Made by a program: the position numbers and the translations under genes
The notes under the pieces: model-generated
What the model saw: the letters and a program-made list of their open reading frames with translations, nothing else
What the model was told of the DNA's origin: nothing
Database searches by the model: none
Assembly: GCA_036259475.1 (NCBI GenBank)
Contig: DATABS010000021.1
Coordinates: forward strand, 1 to 64,000
Origin: ZC4RG17 sp036259475
GTDB taxonomy: Bacteria > Actinomycetota > Acidimicrobiia > Spongiisociales > ZC4RG35
Length of the DNA: 64,000 nt
Reading direction: 5' to 3'
Shown here: positions 7,702 to 15,950 of the stretch, one piece after another
Layout: each line of letters starts with the position of its first letter
Position numbering within the stretch: the stretch's first letter is position 1

Positions 7702-8550
7702 CTAGGAGGAGCCCAACCAGTCGAGCAGCAGCCGGTTGAGGTGGTCGGGAGCGTCGAGTTGCATCCAGTGCGAGCACTCCTCCACCCGCTCGTAGCGCCA
7801 CGGTCCATCGACGAAGTCGCCCGAGTCGCGCATCTGGCGTTCGGTGAGGGCGAAGTCGCCGCTGCTCCAGACACCCATCGTCGGAACGGGGCATACCGGG
7901 ACATCTCGAGACCGGCCGAGCAAGCGGGAGGGGTGGGCGTTCGCCCGGTACCAGTTGAGCGACGAGGTCAAGGCTCCTTCGGGTGACAGGTTCTCGATCC
8001 ACCGCTCTGTCTCCGGATGTCCACCCATGAGCCGGCGGAAGGCGGCCCAGTCGTTCTGCGACAGCCACTGCTCGGCGATCCCGTCGAACTGGAACAGCAG
8101 CATGTACCACGATGCCCGCATCTGCTGCAGACCGGCGGCGGCGAAGGCGTTGGGGTGGCCGACCGACAGGGCGGTGAGAGTCCGCACCCGTTCGGGTGTC
8201 GTGATCGCCATCGCCCAGGCCACTGCCGCTCCCCAGTCGTGGGCCACGACATGAGCCTGTTCGACGCCGGCGTCGTCGAGGAGAGCGAGCATGTCACCCG
8301 CCATGTGGGTGGCCCTATATCCGTCCAAGGAGTCGGGCCGGCTGGAGCGGCCGATCCCGGGCATGTCGGGGGCCAGCACCCGGTAACCCCGTTCCACGAT
8401 ACTCGGGACCTGGTGACGCCACAGCCGAGCCGTATCCGGCCAACCGTGGATCATGAGCACCGCTTCGCCATCCAGCGGCCCATGATCCGTCACCGTTATC
8501 GAAAGTGAGCCGACCGGGACGGTACGGCACCGGGCGTACACGTCGAACAT
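7702..8550 (-). CDS. Alpha/beta hydrolase, epoxide-hydrolase-like
   Basis: A 282-residue alpha/beta-fold enzyme. The oxyanion motif HGWPDT, the nucleophile elbow VAHDWGAAV (Asp as nucleophile) and a late catalytic His in ECSHWMQLD match epoxide hydrolases and haloalkane dehalogenases rather than serine esterases. A lid region with WYMLLFQF fits epoxide hydrolases. It is convergent with the heme-molybdenum gene (4 bases between stops) and divergent from the MmcQ-like gene. No signal peptide is visible, so it is probably cytoplasmic. The substrate cannot be told from sequence. Confidence 0.87.
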   Translation of the reverse strand: MFDVYARCRTVPVGSLSITVTDHGPLDGEAVLMIHGWPDTARLWRHQVPSIVERGYRVLAPDMPGIGRSSRPDSLDGYRATHMAGDMLALLDDAGVEQAHVVAHDWGAAVAWAMAITTPERVRTLTALSVGHPNAFAAAGLQQMRASWYMLLFQFDGIAEQWLSQNDWAAFRRLMGGHPETERWIENLSPEGALTSSLNWYRANAHPSRLLGRSRDVPVCPVPTMGVWSSGDFALTERQMRDSGDFVDGPWRYERVEECSHWMQLDAPDHLNRLLLDWLGSS

Positions 8551-8604
8551 TGCGGATCACGCTACCGGATGGCGCCGAAGATGGTCGGGGGCCAAGATGG
8601 CAGC

Positions 8605-8985
8605 ATGTGTCGTCCTGATCCGCTGGCCTGTCTGCGGGACCGCTGCCTCGCCCTGCCCGAGGTGACCGAGCGGCTGAGCCACGGAGAACCGGCCTGGTTC
8701 ATCCGCCAGAAGAAGTCGTTCGTGATGTACGCCGACCACCATCACGACGACCGGCTCGCCTTCTGGTGCGCGGCGCCGCCCGGCGACCAGGAGTCGATGA
8801 TCGCCTCGGATCCGGAGCGGTTCTTTCGTCCGCCCTATGTCGGACACCGCGGTTGGCTGGGCGTTTATCTGGATGTGCCGGTCGACTGGGACGAGGTCGC
8901 CGAGATAGTCGAGGAGGCCTACCGCGTGGTGGCCCCCGCCCGGCTGGTGGCCCAACTCGACGCCGCAAGGAAGCCGCCGTCCTAG
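8605..8985 (+). CDS. MmcQ/YjbR family protein
   Basis: About 126 residues of the MmcQ/YjbR fold, small proteins with a double-wing DNA-binding-like architecture of unclear function. Seen: LPEVTERLSHGEPAWF near the start, KKSFVMYADH, and a C-terminal WDEVAEIVEEAYRVVAP block, all family-typical. An in-frame ATG also exists at 8569; 8605 fits the family length better, though neither has a strong ribosome site. It is followed with one base of spacing by a small membrane protein gene, suggesting one transcript. Confidence 0.8.
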   Translation: MCRPDPLACLRDRCLALPEVTERLSHGEPAWFIRQKKSFVMYADHHHDDRLAFWCAAPPGDQESMIASDPERFFRPPYVGHRGWLGVYLDVPVDWDEVAEIVEEAYRVVAPARLVAQLDAARKPPS

Positions 8986-8986
8986 G

Positions 8987-9280
8987 ATGACCGACTTGTC
9001 CTCGGTCATCACCCCCGAACCAACCGTCGTCCAGCGAATCCTGGTGGTCGTGGGGCTCCTCGCCTATCTGGCCGCCGGTTTCATCTATCTGACGTCCGGG
9101 CTGGTCGTTCCGTTCCCGTGGTTGATCGTCCTGTGGCTCGTCTGGATGGCGGGGATGTGGGTTACGGCGCGTCTGATGGCTCGGTGGTCGTGGTGGGTCC
9201 TCTCGGCGGCCCCCGCCGCGGTGGCCTTCTGGTGGGCGTACCTCTCGGTGGGGGAGGCGGTGTTCGCTTGGACCCCATGA
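8987..9280 (+). CDS. Small integral membrane protein, function unknown
   Basis: A 97-residue protein that is almost all hydrophobic: three helices (about residues 16-38, 42-62, 68-88) rich in Trp, with short polar turns (TARLMARW). It starts one base after the upstream stop, so it is probably co-translated with the MmcQ/YjbR gene. I do not recognise a named family. It faces the frameshifted hydrolase gene, with 3 bases between the ends. Confidence 0.65.
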   Translation: MTDLSSVITPEPTVVQRILVVVGLLAYLAAGFIYLTSGLVVPFPWLIVLWLVWMAGMWVTARLMARWSWWVLSAAPAAVAFWWAYLSVGEAVFAWTP

Positions 9281-9283
9281 CAC

Positions 9284-10055
9284 TCAACCCTCGCCGAGAA
9301 AGTCCGTCGCCGCCCGGATGAACTCCGTTCCGCCCACCGCTCTCAGGTGATCGCCGGGAACGATCACCGAGGTGGCGTGAGGAATCGCCCCGGCGAGAAC
9401 GTGGGGCTCGGCCGCTAGGGCGTCGTCCTCTCCGGCGATGACCAGCGTGGGAACCGACAGCCGGTCGAGGGCGAACCCGCCCTGGTGGATCGACCGGGCA
9501 TGAGCGGCCAGGGGCGCCCGTTACGTTCATCGCCTCGGCGAACCGGCGGAACTGGCGGGCAGTCTCATCTTCGATCGTCCCCGGGTCGTCGACCTCCAGG
9601 GCTCGAGCGAGCAGTTCAGGGTCCACGGCCGTTCCTCCGTCGGTCACGACCGTCTTTCCTACGCCGCCTAACACCAGACGACGGAGCCGCGGGTCCTCGC
9701 CGGCGATGAGCAGCCCCACCATGGCCCCCATCGAGTACCCCATGAGATCGAAGGCGTCGAACCGGAGGTGGTCGACGAGCTCTCGCGTATCGGCCGCCAT
9801 CCGAGGCTCCCCGTAGAGCTCAGGCTCAAGCGGCTTCCCCGACCTGCCGTGGCCCCGGGCGTCTGGGGCGACAACGGCGCGGCCCGCTTCGATCAGCGCG
9901 TCCAGTACTCCGGTGGTCACCCAGTTCGACTCGCCGGTGGCGATGAAGCCATGGAGCAACACCACCGGAACTCCGGACCCGTCCCACCAACGGAAGAAGA
10001 TCTCGACGCCGTCCGAGGCGACGAACATCTCAGTCTTCGGCGATCGGCCGATCAT
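9284..10055 (-). pseudogene. Alpha/beta hydrolase with a one-base frameshift
   Basis: The first ~150 residues are a normal alpha/beta hydrolase: MFVASDGVEIFFRWW, LLHGFIATG, DARGHGRSG, nucleophile elbow LMGYSMGAMV (Ser). After FRRFAEAMNV the frame runs into Arg/Pro-rich nonsense. The missing C-terminal half is present in another frame and ends properly at the TGA at 9284-9286: RSIHQGGFALDRLSVPTLVI, a GEDD acid-residue segment and PGDHLRAVGG with the catalytic His. The shift maps to a run of four G (9511-9514 on the plus strand); one extra base there restores the frame. It could be a true pseudogene or an assembly error. The start is uncertain: 10028, 10055 or 10127 (3 bases after the peroxiredoxin stop). 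Confidence 0.8.
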
Positions 10056-10130
10056 CGGTCGGAGTGTCGGTCTCTGTCTGCGCCGCCCAGCTCCGCTCTC
10101 CGCGGCGAACCGATCTCCGGTGGCCATCCG

Positions 10131-10628
10131 TCACTCGGCGCGGCGGCCGGCCGAGAGAAACTGGATGACCTCGTCGGCGTTGCGCTCGGGCGGGAAGACG
10201 GGATAGAAGACGCGCCGGATGATCCCTCGGTCGGCTACCAGCGTCACGCGCTTGAAGAGGGTCATGTTGTCCACCGTGAAAGTCGGTAGCCGCAATGGCG
10301 GGTCGGCCAGCCGCAGGTCCGAGTCGTTGAGAATGGGAAACGGCAGATGCATCCGGGCGGTGAATTCCTCCTGCTCTTGAGCCGGTTGGGCGCTCACGCC
10401 CCGTACGGTGGCGTCCAGATCCCGCAGTTCGGTGTGGTGGTCCCGGAAGGCGCACGACTGAGGGGTGCAGCCCCGGGCGCCGGGAATGAGGTCCCAATCA
10501 TCGGGCAAGGCGATTCCGGGTCCGCCCGAACGCGGGTAAACGTAAAGAACCAGCCAGCGGGTTGCTGCTCCGCCCAGACGTTCGAAGCCGCCACCGGTGG
10601 AGCGAAAAGCCAGATCAGGCAGTTCCAT
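10131..10628 (-). CDS. Peroxiredoxin of the BCP/PrxQ-like group
   Basis: A 165-residue thioredoxin-fold peroxidase that reduces peroxides in the cytoplasm. The active region reads CTPQSCAFRD (about residues 54-63), the paired-cysteine arrangement of BCP-type enzymes. Unlike classical BCP, about 18 residues separate the YPR strand end from the CTPQSC motif, in a Gly/Pro-rich loop. The late region TFTVDNMTLFKRVTLVADRG fits the redoxin fold. It probably heads a unit with the downstream frameshifted hydrolase. No signal peptide. Confidence 0.85.
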   Translation of the reverse strand: MELPDLAFRSTGGGFERLGGAATRWLVLYVYPRSGGPGIALPDDWDLIPGARGCTPQSCAFRDHHTELRDLDATVRGVSAQPAQEQEEFTARMHLPFPILNDSDLRLADPPLRLPTFTVDNMTLFKRVTLVADRGIIRRVFYPVFPPERNADEVIQFLSAGRRAE

Positions 10629-10737
10629 CCCGATGAGGTGATCGCACGCCCCGTCGTCGACGGGCTCGGGAAGATCAGCCGGAAGGCGCGTCAGGTCGGT
10701 GATCCGCCAACCCTAGAGCCAGGGCCGGCGGCGCCGC

Positions 10738-11220
10738 TCACGAGAGCCACCGATGGGTGGCGGCAGCGGTCAACCCGTACCCGGCGTGGGGGATGACGTC
10801 GGCCAACCAATCGCGTGCGGTCCAGTCGTTCGGGTCGGTCACCCCCGCCAGGACGGCCGGGATGTTGCCCGGGACCATGGCGGCGATCGTCAGCACCGTC
10901 GCTCCCACAGGCAGGGACAGCCGGCTTCTCCGACGCAGGAAAAACGCATAGGTGGTGGCCAGCCCCAGTCCGGCGGCATAGCCCATCAACGCTCCCAGCC
11001 CCTGGCTCCGATTGGATTTGCTGTCGTGGTCTGGCCCGAGATCGACGCCGACCGAGCCGGCCAGCTGCTTCGCCATCTCTGCTGGGACCTGGCTGGCGGG
11101 ACGCCCCCTCCACACCATGTCGAGGTAAGTGAGTCCGTTCAGAGCCAGTGTGCCGGCGGCGCCGGCGAGGAGCCCCCGCACCGCGGCCTCCGACCAACCT
11201 GCTTCCTGCATGCGTCGCAC
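10738..11220 (-). CDS. Membrane protein of unknown function (DUF1440-like)
   Basis: About 160 residues with four predicted helices (AVRGLLAGAAGTLAL, GALMGYAAGLGLATTY, PVGATVLTIAAMVPGN, HAGYGLTAAATHRWL) and a hydrophilic stretch after the first. The layout resembles small DUF1440-type inner-membrane proteins, but the match is by eye only. The GTG at 11220 immediately follows the stop of the upstream gene, with GAGGG 6 bases away; an ATG at 11212 is an alternative. Likely co-transcribed with the preceding 121-residue gene. Confidence 0.65.
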   Translation of the reverse strand: MRRMQEAGWSEAAVRGLLAGAAGTLALNGLTYLDMVWRGRPASQVPAEMAKQLAGSVGVDLGPDHDSKSNRSQGLGALMGYAAGLGLATTYAFFLRRRSRLSLPVGATVLTIAAMVPGNIPAVLAGVTDPNDWTARDWLADVIPHAGYGLTAAATHRWLS

Positions 11221-11586
11221 TCAGCCCTCCGTCCGGTTCGCAGCCTCCACCGGAGTCTCCGCCAACGATCGGTGGAGCCGGAAGGTCTCCTCTTCGGTAC
11301 GCGCCTCGTCGACGAACGACAGGAACTCGCCCGCGAGGCGGGCGAAGTCACTCCGGTCGGCTCGGGCCGCCGCCCGGAAGTTGAACTCGTTGGCCCGCCG
11401 CCACCTCCAGACCTGATACAGGTCGCACCGAGGCTCCGATGCCCAGACCGGGGCGTAGGTCCCCAGATACTCGAGCCCCTCGGGGGCGGCACGGGCCAGT
11501 TCCGGTTCGTTCGTCACGAGCCATGCCTGTAGATCCTCGAGCGCCGCCGGCCGGATGAAAAACCCCCACTCGTATATCAAGGCCAT
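11221..11586 (-). CDS. Conserved hypothetical protein, about 121 residues
   Basis: A soluble, Trp/Arg-rich protein (MALIYEWGFFIRP, CDLYQVWRWRRANEF) with no recognised domain. The start ATG is at 11586. Its stop abuts the next start, so the two genes form an operon. The RSDFARLAGEFLSFVDEART segment looks helical. Nothing in the sequence names a function. Amino-acid composition looks like real coding rather than a shadow frame. Confidence 0.6.
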   Translation of the reverse strand: MALIYEWGFFIRPAALEDLQAWLVTNEPELARAAPEGLEYLGTYAPVWASEPRCDLYQVWRWRRANEFNFRAAARADRSDFARLAGEFLSFVDEARTEEETFRLHRSLAETPVEAANRTEG

Positions 11587-11648
11587 GGCCTCGCTCCTCG
11601 CTCGCGGTCGTTCGACTCCTCAATTGTGGCGCGTCGTCGCCGGGCGCG

Positions 11649-13052
11649 TCACGGCTCCAGGAACACGGGATACTCGCGGATGTCAACGCGGCTTCCGTCG
11701 GCGGCCGAATCGACCCACACGATCAGTGCCCCTCGCTGGGGTTGGTCGACGTCGTAGTCGATCGTGAAGTCGAATGGCGCCCATCCGACTCCCGAGGCCG
11801 ACATGGCGAAGCCTTCCTCGATTATCACACCGTCCCCATCGGTCAGCGCGAACTGGAAAGTCGCCTCGAACACCGCCGCCGTACCCGTCACGCGCAACGG
11901 GTCGGGCGCCGGGCCCCCGTAGGTGGGCTCTTCCAACGATATCGACGCCTGGAAGTCCAGGTAGTCGTCGCGGGTCACCGGGCGGTCGACGAAGGCGCCG
12001 TTGTCCGTCCGGGTCGACACCGCCGTTCCGTCCTGGCGGATTGTCACGCTCGAGATCGAGTCGAAGCGGGTGAGAGTGAAGACGACCTGCGCCACCCGCC
12101 TCGATGCCGACTCCGAGTCCTCCTCGGAAGCGAATTCGCTCGACAGGTCGACCGTTGCCACCTCCCCGTCGATGTCGATCGAGTTCAATTCGGTGCCCGC
12201 CGGAATCTCGGTGGACACCGCGGGAATCGATGACGACTCGTCGGAGGTCGGGCCCGCCAGCAGCGCCTCGATCGATGCCTCCGCCACGGCCACCGTCTCG
12301 GCTACCCGACGGTGGACGGGGGCGACGAACGGTCCGGTGCGTCCCTGATGGCCTTCCTCGTCGAGGAAGAAGTAGGGCGCTACGGCCATCGCCGGCGGCG
12401 GAGTCCTGGGTTGCAGTTCGAGGGCGCGAGCGAGGAACGACGCCATCTGGTCGCGGCGGACCAGGTCGGACGGGCAATAGCGATCATTGGCGGGCGGGTT
12501 GCAGCCCTGGGTGACCCCCGCCGTCCCCAGCCGGTCGATGTCACCTTCGAAGATCGAGTCGTCGTCGTCGACGAAGAGGTCGCCTCCGCCGGAATCGGTG
12601 TAGCCGAAACCCCGGACGAGAAACGCCGCCATTTGACCCCGGGTGACGAACTCGTTCGGACAGAACTCGTCGTTGTCCGGCGGGTTGCAGCCGCGCGTCA
12701 CGCCGGCGGCGGCGAGCGCATCTATGTCCTGCTCGAAGACCGAGTCGTCGTCGTCGACGAAATGGTCGGTGCCGGAGGCATCGAGAGTGAGTGCCCGGTT
12801 CAGGAATGCGGCCATCTGCCCCCGGGTCACCGGCTGGTCCGGGCAGTAGCGGTCGTTCTCAGGCGGGTTGCAGCCCCGGGTGATGGCCTCGGCGGCGATC
12901 GCTTCGATGTTGCCTTCGTGGATGTTGCCGTCGTCGTCGACGAAGGTTCCCCCCGGCGGCAGTTCGGTCTGCGCTCCGGCCACCAGCGTGGTCATCATCA
13001 GGGCGGCGAGCACGGCGATTCCGGTGCCATGGCGCAAGCTACGTCGAAACAT
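11649..13052 (-). CDS. Secreted SLH-repeat protein with GerMN and Gmad2-like domains
   Basis: 467 residues. Residues 1-28 are a signal peptide. Three S-layer-homology repeats follow (about 37-91, 97-153, 158-212), each with a GCNPPxND..CP insert and an R(G/D)QMA(A/S)FL helix. Residues about 222-345 resemble a GerMN domain (GPFVAPVHRRVAETVAVAEASIE..., ending in a TFTLTRF-type strand), and about 365-467 a Gmad2 immunoglobulin-like domain (VTGTAAVFEATFQF). The SLH part probably tethers it to the cell wall. GerMN and Gmad2 are named after spore germination proteins but are common in non-sporulating actinobacteria. The paired cysteines in each repeat may form disulfides. It is divergent from the TVP38 gene across a 174-base spacer. 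Confidence 0.85.
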   Translation of the reverse strand: MFRRSLRHGTGIAVLAALMMTTLVAGAQTELPPGGTFVDDDGNIHEGNIEAIAAEAITRGCNPPENDRYCPDQPVTRGQMAAFLNRALTLDASGTDHFVDDDDSVFEQDIDALAAAGVTRGCNPPDNDEFCPNEFVTRGQMAAFLVRGFGYTDSGGGDLFVDDDDSIFEGDIDRLGTAGVTQGCNPPANDRYCPSDLVRRDQMASFLARALELQPRTPPPAMAVAPYFFLDEEGHQGRTGPFVAPVHRRVAETVAVAEASIEALLAGPTSDESSSIPAVSTEIPAGTELNSIDIDGEVATVDLSSEFASEEDSESASRRVAQVVFTLTRFDSISSVTIRQDGTAVSTRTDNGAFVDRPVTRDDYLDFQASISLEEPTYGGPAPDPLRVTGTAAVFEATFQFALTDGDGVIIEEGFAMSASGVGWAPFDFTIDYDVDQPQRGALIVWVDSAADGSRVDIREYPVFLEP

Positions 13053-13226
13053 CTTTCTGCTCCTCTTGTCCTCTTTCCGACTGTATGCCTGCTGCTGTCG
13101 TTACCCAGCCAGGACCCTGAGTGGGCGACCTGCGGTGGGGGCAGGACCCGGGTTCTCACCTATGGTCATAGAGCCGGTCGGGCCGTAGGTTGGAGTCATG
13201 CGAACCCGTCGGCCGATGGATCGGCC

Positions 13227-14042
13227 GTGAAGCTCGAAGACCCGACGGTACGGACCCGCCGCTTCTCCACGATGTGGGTCGCGGTCGCCGGGGTGACTGT
13301 CTCCGCCCTAATCGTCTATCTGGCATGGCCGTGGATCTCCACGTTCACCGACCCGGATAGAGCCCGGCGCCTGGTGGAAGACGCCGGGGCTTGGGGTCCA
13401 CTGGTCCTGATCGGCATGCAGGTGATCCAGGTGCTGCTCGCCCCGATACCGGGCCAGATCACAGGACTGGTCGGGGGATTCCTGTTCGGGCCGATCCTCG
13501 GCGTCGTCTACACGGTGATCGGCTCGACGATCGGTTTCACCCTCGTCTTCCTCCTCGCCCGAAAACTCGGTCGGCCCTTCGTCGAGCGGTTCGTCAGCCC
13601 TACCTTTCTGGAGCGGTTCGACCACCTCGCCGGCACGCGAGGCACGCTGGCTCTGTTCCTCGTCTTCCTGCTGCCCGTCTTCCCCGATGACCTGATTTCA
13701 TTCGTCGCCGGGCTGACGCGGATCCCGATCCGCACCTTGATCTTCATCTCCGTGCTCGGCCGGCTACCCGGCTACATCCTCCTGAGTGTCGGGGGCGACG
13801 GTCTCGCCGCCGAAAATCTCAACCCGGTCATCGTCATAGGGGTCGCCATGGCGCTCATCTCCGCCGTGGCCTACTGGAAACGGGCCTGGCTGAGCGAAAT
13901 GGTGGAGAGCGGCGACGTCGTCGGCTACGTACGGGAACACTGGACCCTGTCTCCGCTCGTGACGACGTTGCTGATCGTGGGAATCGCCGGGGTGTCGGTC
14001 CTTCTGTACATGGCAGCCACCATCACTCCGATCCTGCCTTGA
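13227..14042 (+). CDS. TVP38/TMEM64 (DedA superfamily) membrane protein
   Basis: About 271 residues with roughly six helices. The SNARE-associated/DedA core shows FLFGPILGVVYTVIG, then STIGFTLVFLLAR and LPVFPDDLISFVAGLTRIP, which are diagnostic. Family members are linked to lipid scrambling and membrane homeostasis. The frame stays open upstream on the strand opposite the SLH gene, but the coding character begins at the GTG at 13227 (VKLEDPTVRTRRF), just before the first helix. No strong ribosome site is visible, so the start is tentative. Confidence 0.82.
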   Translation: MKLEDPTVRTRRFSTMWVAVAGVTVSALIVYLAWPWISTFTDPDRARRLVEDAGAWGPLVLIGMQVIQVLLAPIPGQITGLVGGFLFGPILGVVYTVIGSTIGFTLVFLLARKLGRPFVERFVSPTFLERFDHLAGTRGTLALFLVFLLPVFPDDLISFVAGLTRIPIRTLIFISVLGRLPGYILLSVGGDGLAAENLNPVIVIGVAMALISAVAYWKRAWLSEMVESGDVVGYVREHWTLSPLVTTLLIVGIAGVSVLLYMAATITPILP

Positions 14043-14144
14043 CCGTCGCCGATGAATCGGCCCGGCTGAGGGAGTCGATACTGACGAGGATGTCAGTACC
14101 ACTGACTCAGTGACGCGAAGCCGCCCCGGCGGCGAGGAGGAACA

Positions 14145-14525
14145 ATGCCGAAACTCGACAGCATGCTGTTGGCGAGCAGGAATCCGGATCGCCTGGGAAC
14201 CTGGTACGCCTCCGCCCTGGAACCCGACGAGGACACGCGCCAGGACCAGTACCGGGTGCTCTCTTTCGGAGGTTTTTACATCCTCGTCGACGAAAGGGAC
14301 GACGTCTCCGAAATCAACCCCGAGCCAGGCCGGATCATCCTCAACTTCGACGTGAGCGATGCCCGGGCTGTCGTCGAGCGTCTCGACGGGATGGGCGTCG
14401 AGTGGGTGGCCCCGCTGGAGGACCGGAACGGAAGCCTGTTCGCCACCGCCCGCGACCCCGACGGCAACTACGTGCAGATCATCGAACTGAGTGAGGAAGC
14501 CCGGGCCGCCATGGAGGCCGGTTAG
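14145..14525 (+). CDS. VOC (glyoxalase/bleomycin resistance fold) protein
   Basis: 126 residues with a single vicinal-oxygen-chelate module: MLLASRNPDRLGTWYASAL at the start, GFYILVDERDD, GRIILNFDVSDARAVVERL, and a terminal ATARDPDGNYVQIIEL with the usual metal-binding Glu. AGGAGG lies 5 bases before the ATG. Single-module VOC proteins dimerise to form the active site. Substrate unknown. Directly downstream, on the other strand, lies the remnant of a different ArsR-VOC protein. Confidence 0.85.
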   Translation: MPKLDSMLLASRNPDRLGTWYASALEPDEDTRQDQYRVLSFGGFYILVDERDDVSEINPEPGRIILNFDVSDARAVVERLDGMGVEWVAPLEDRNGSLFATARDPDGNYVQIIELSEEARAAMEAG

Positions 14526-14529
14526 AGGG

Positions 14530-14692
14530 TCACCGGCTGACGATCTGGATCAGGTTGCCGCAGGTGTCGTCGAACACGGCGGTTGTCACCGGACGCCAGC
14601 GTCTGGCCATCGCGCTCGGCCAGTTCGTCGAGGATGGCCCGGCGGGCCGGGGCAGCCAGGGCCTGGAATACATCGCCCACCGGATGCACCAT
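14530..14692 (-). pseudogene. Remnant of an ArsR-VOC fusion regulator (internal deletion)
   Basis: The first ~32 codons (from the ATG at 14692) encode VGDVFQALAAPARRAILDEL and RDGQTL, the N-terminus of an ArsR-family HTH regulator. The last ~16 codons, in another frame and ending at the TGA at 14530-14532, encode TTAVFDDTCGNLIQIVSR, the C-terminal strand of a VOC domain. Between them roughly 160-180 codons are missing. Proteins that join an ArsR HTH to a VOC domain are known, so I read this as one gene collapsed by deletion around 14590-14605. Not functional as it stands. Confidence 0.7.
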
Positions 14693-14810
14693 GCCCAAGT
14701 AATCACTTGCAGGCAAGTCACAGCTTGGTTATGTCCGTCTCTCCGACCGTGGCATACCTCGGCCGCGGGCGATAGGTTGAGCGTCACCGGCGCGCGGAAG
14801 GAAAGGGCAG

Positions 14811-15101
14811 ATGACGAGCGGAGAGGCGGGATCGCCCGATCAGGAGAAGGCGACCGTCGAGGATCTCAAAGTCGAAGGCGAACATCTCCTGTCGAAGGTG
14901 CGCGAGCTGATCCACGAGGGGAACGTGCGAAGGATCATCATCAAGAACGACGAGGGCCGAACGCTCATGGAGATACCTCTCACTCTCGGGGTCGCCGGCG
15001 TGGTCATCCTCCCGACACTCGCCGCGGTGGGTGCCATCGCCGCTCTCGTCACCGAGTGCACGATCACCGTTGAGCGGGTGGAGGGTACCCCTGGTACGTG
15101 A
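14811..15101 (+). CDS. DUF4342 domain protein
   Basis: 96 residues: a charged N-terminus, a helical VEDLKVEGEHLLSKVRELIH segment, a short beta part RRIIIKNDEGRTLMEIPL, then a hydrophobic hairpin GVAGVVILPTLAAVGAIAAL. This is the DUF4342 pattern; family function is unknown and membrane association is likely. GGAAAGGG precedes the ATG by a few bases. The 3' end approaches the trehalose-phosphatase start, suggesting one operon. Confidence 0.8.
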   Translation: MTSGEAGSPDQEKATVEDLKVEGEHLLSKVRELIHEGNVRRIIIKNDEGRTLMEIPLTLGVAGVVILPTLAAVGAIAALVTECTITVERVEGTPGT

Positions 15102-15114
15102 TTCGGCCGGGGGG

Positions 15115-15900
15115 GTGCCCCGGTTCGTCGACGAACTGCCCTCGCCTTTCGGCGACGAGTTCGATGATGAGGTGGACGGCCGCCTTCCCGCGGTTTTCCT
15201 CGACTACGACGGGACTCTCGCCCCGATCGTCTCTCATCCGGGCGACGCCCGCCTCGCCGAGTCGACGCGGACGGCCCTGACGGCCCTGGCGGGCCGGGTG
15301 CCGGTGGCCATCGTCAGCGGACGCGACCGGGACGACGTCGCCGACATGGTGGGGCTGGAGGGAATCCATTACGCCGGCAGCCACGGCTTCGACATCTCCG
15401 GACCGGACGGGCTGCGTGAGGAGCGGGGCGGCGACTATCGAGACTCCGTTTCCGGCGCCGCCGGGGAATTGAAGGACAGGCTTGGACATATCGATGGGGT
15501 CTGGGTGGAGGGAAAGAAGTATGCCGCGGCTGTCCACTTCCGCCAGGCGAGCCCCGACGCCGCCGAGGAGATCCACCGGGCGGTCCGCCACGTCGCTTCC
15601 CGACACGACGACCTGAGGGTCTCCGGAGGGAAGAAGATCTTCGAACTGCGGCCCGACCTGGATTGGGACAAAGGCCGGGCAGTTGTGTGGCTGCTCGGCG
15701 TCATGGGACTCGACCGCCCCGACGTCGTTCCGGTCTACCTGGGTGACGACGAGACCGACGAGGACGTGTTCCGGGCATTCGAGGAGCGCGAGGGAATCGG
15801 GATCGTCGTCGGAACCGATCACCGCCTCACCCTGGCCGACTATTCACTCACCGGCCCGGACGAGGTGACGGACTTCTTGAACCACCTCATGCGCCTCTAG
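15115..15900 (+). CDS. otsB: Trehalose-6-phosphate phosphatase
   Basis: About 261 residues of the HAD superfamily. Motif I VFLDYDGTLAPI (nucleophile and acid Asp), motif II VAIVSGRDRDDV, GSHGFDISGPDG, and motif IV YLGDDETDEDVF are the OtsB set. The enzyme releases trehalose from trehalose-6-phosphate. OtsA (trehalose-phosphate synthase) is not in the window. The frame extends upstream into the DUF4342 gene; the GTG at 15115 (VPRFVDELPSPFGDEF) fits the family length, but the start is uncertain. Confidence 0.9.
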   Translation: MPRFVDELPSPFGDEFDDEVDGRLPAVFLDYDGTLAPIVSHPGDARLAESTRTALTALAGRVPVAIVSGRDRDDVADMVGLEGIHYAGSHGFDISGPDGLREERGGDYRDSVSGAAGELKDRLGHIDGVWVEGKKYAAAVHFRQASPDAAEEIHRAVRHVASRHDDLRVSGGKKIFELRPDLDWDKGRAVVWLLGVMGLDRPDVVPVYLGDDETDEDVFRAFEEREGIGIVVGTDHRLTLADYSLTGPDEVTDFLNHLMRL

Positions 15901-15950
15901 ACGAAACATGTTTTGGCGTCGTCCCGGCGTGGTCATAGCCTTTACCCTGC

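Noticed and set aside
12312..13226. Upstream extension of the TVP38 frame
   Set aside because: Antisense to the SLH gene; no membrane or domain character before 13227.
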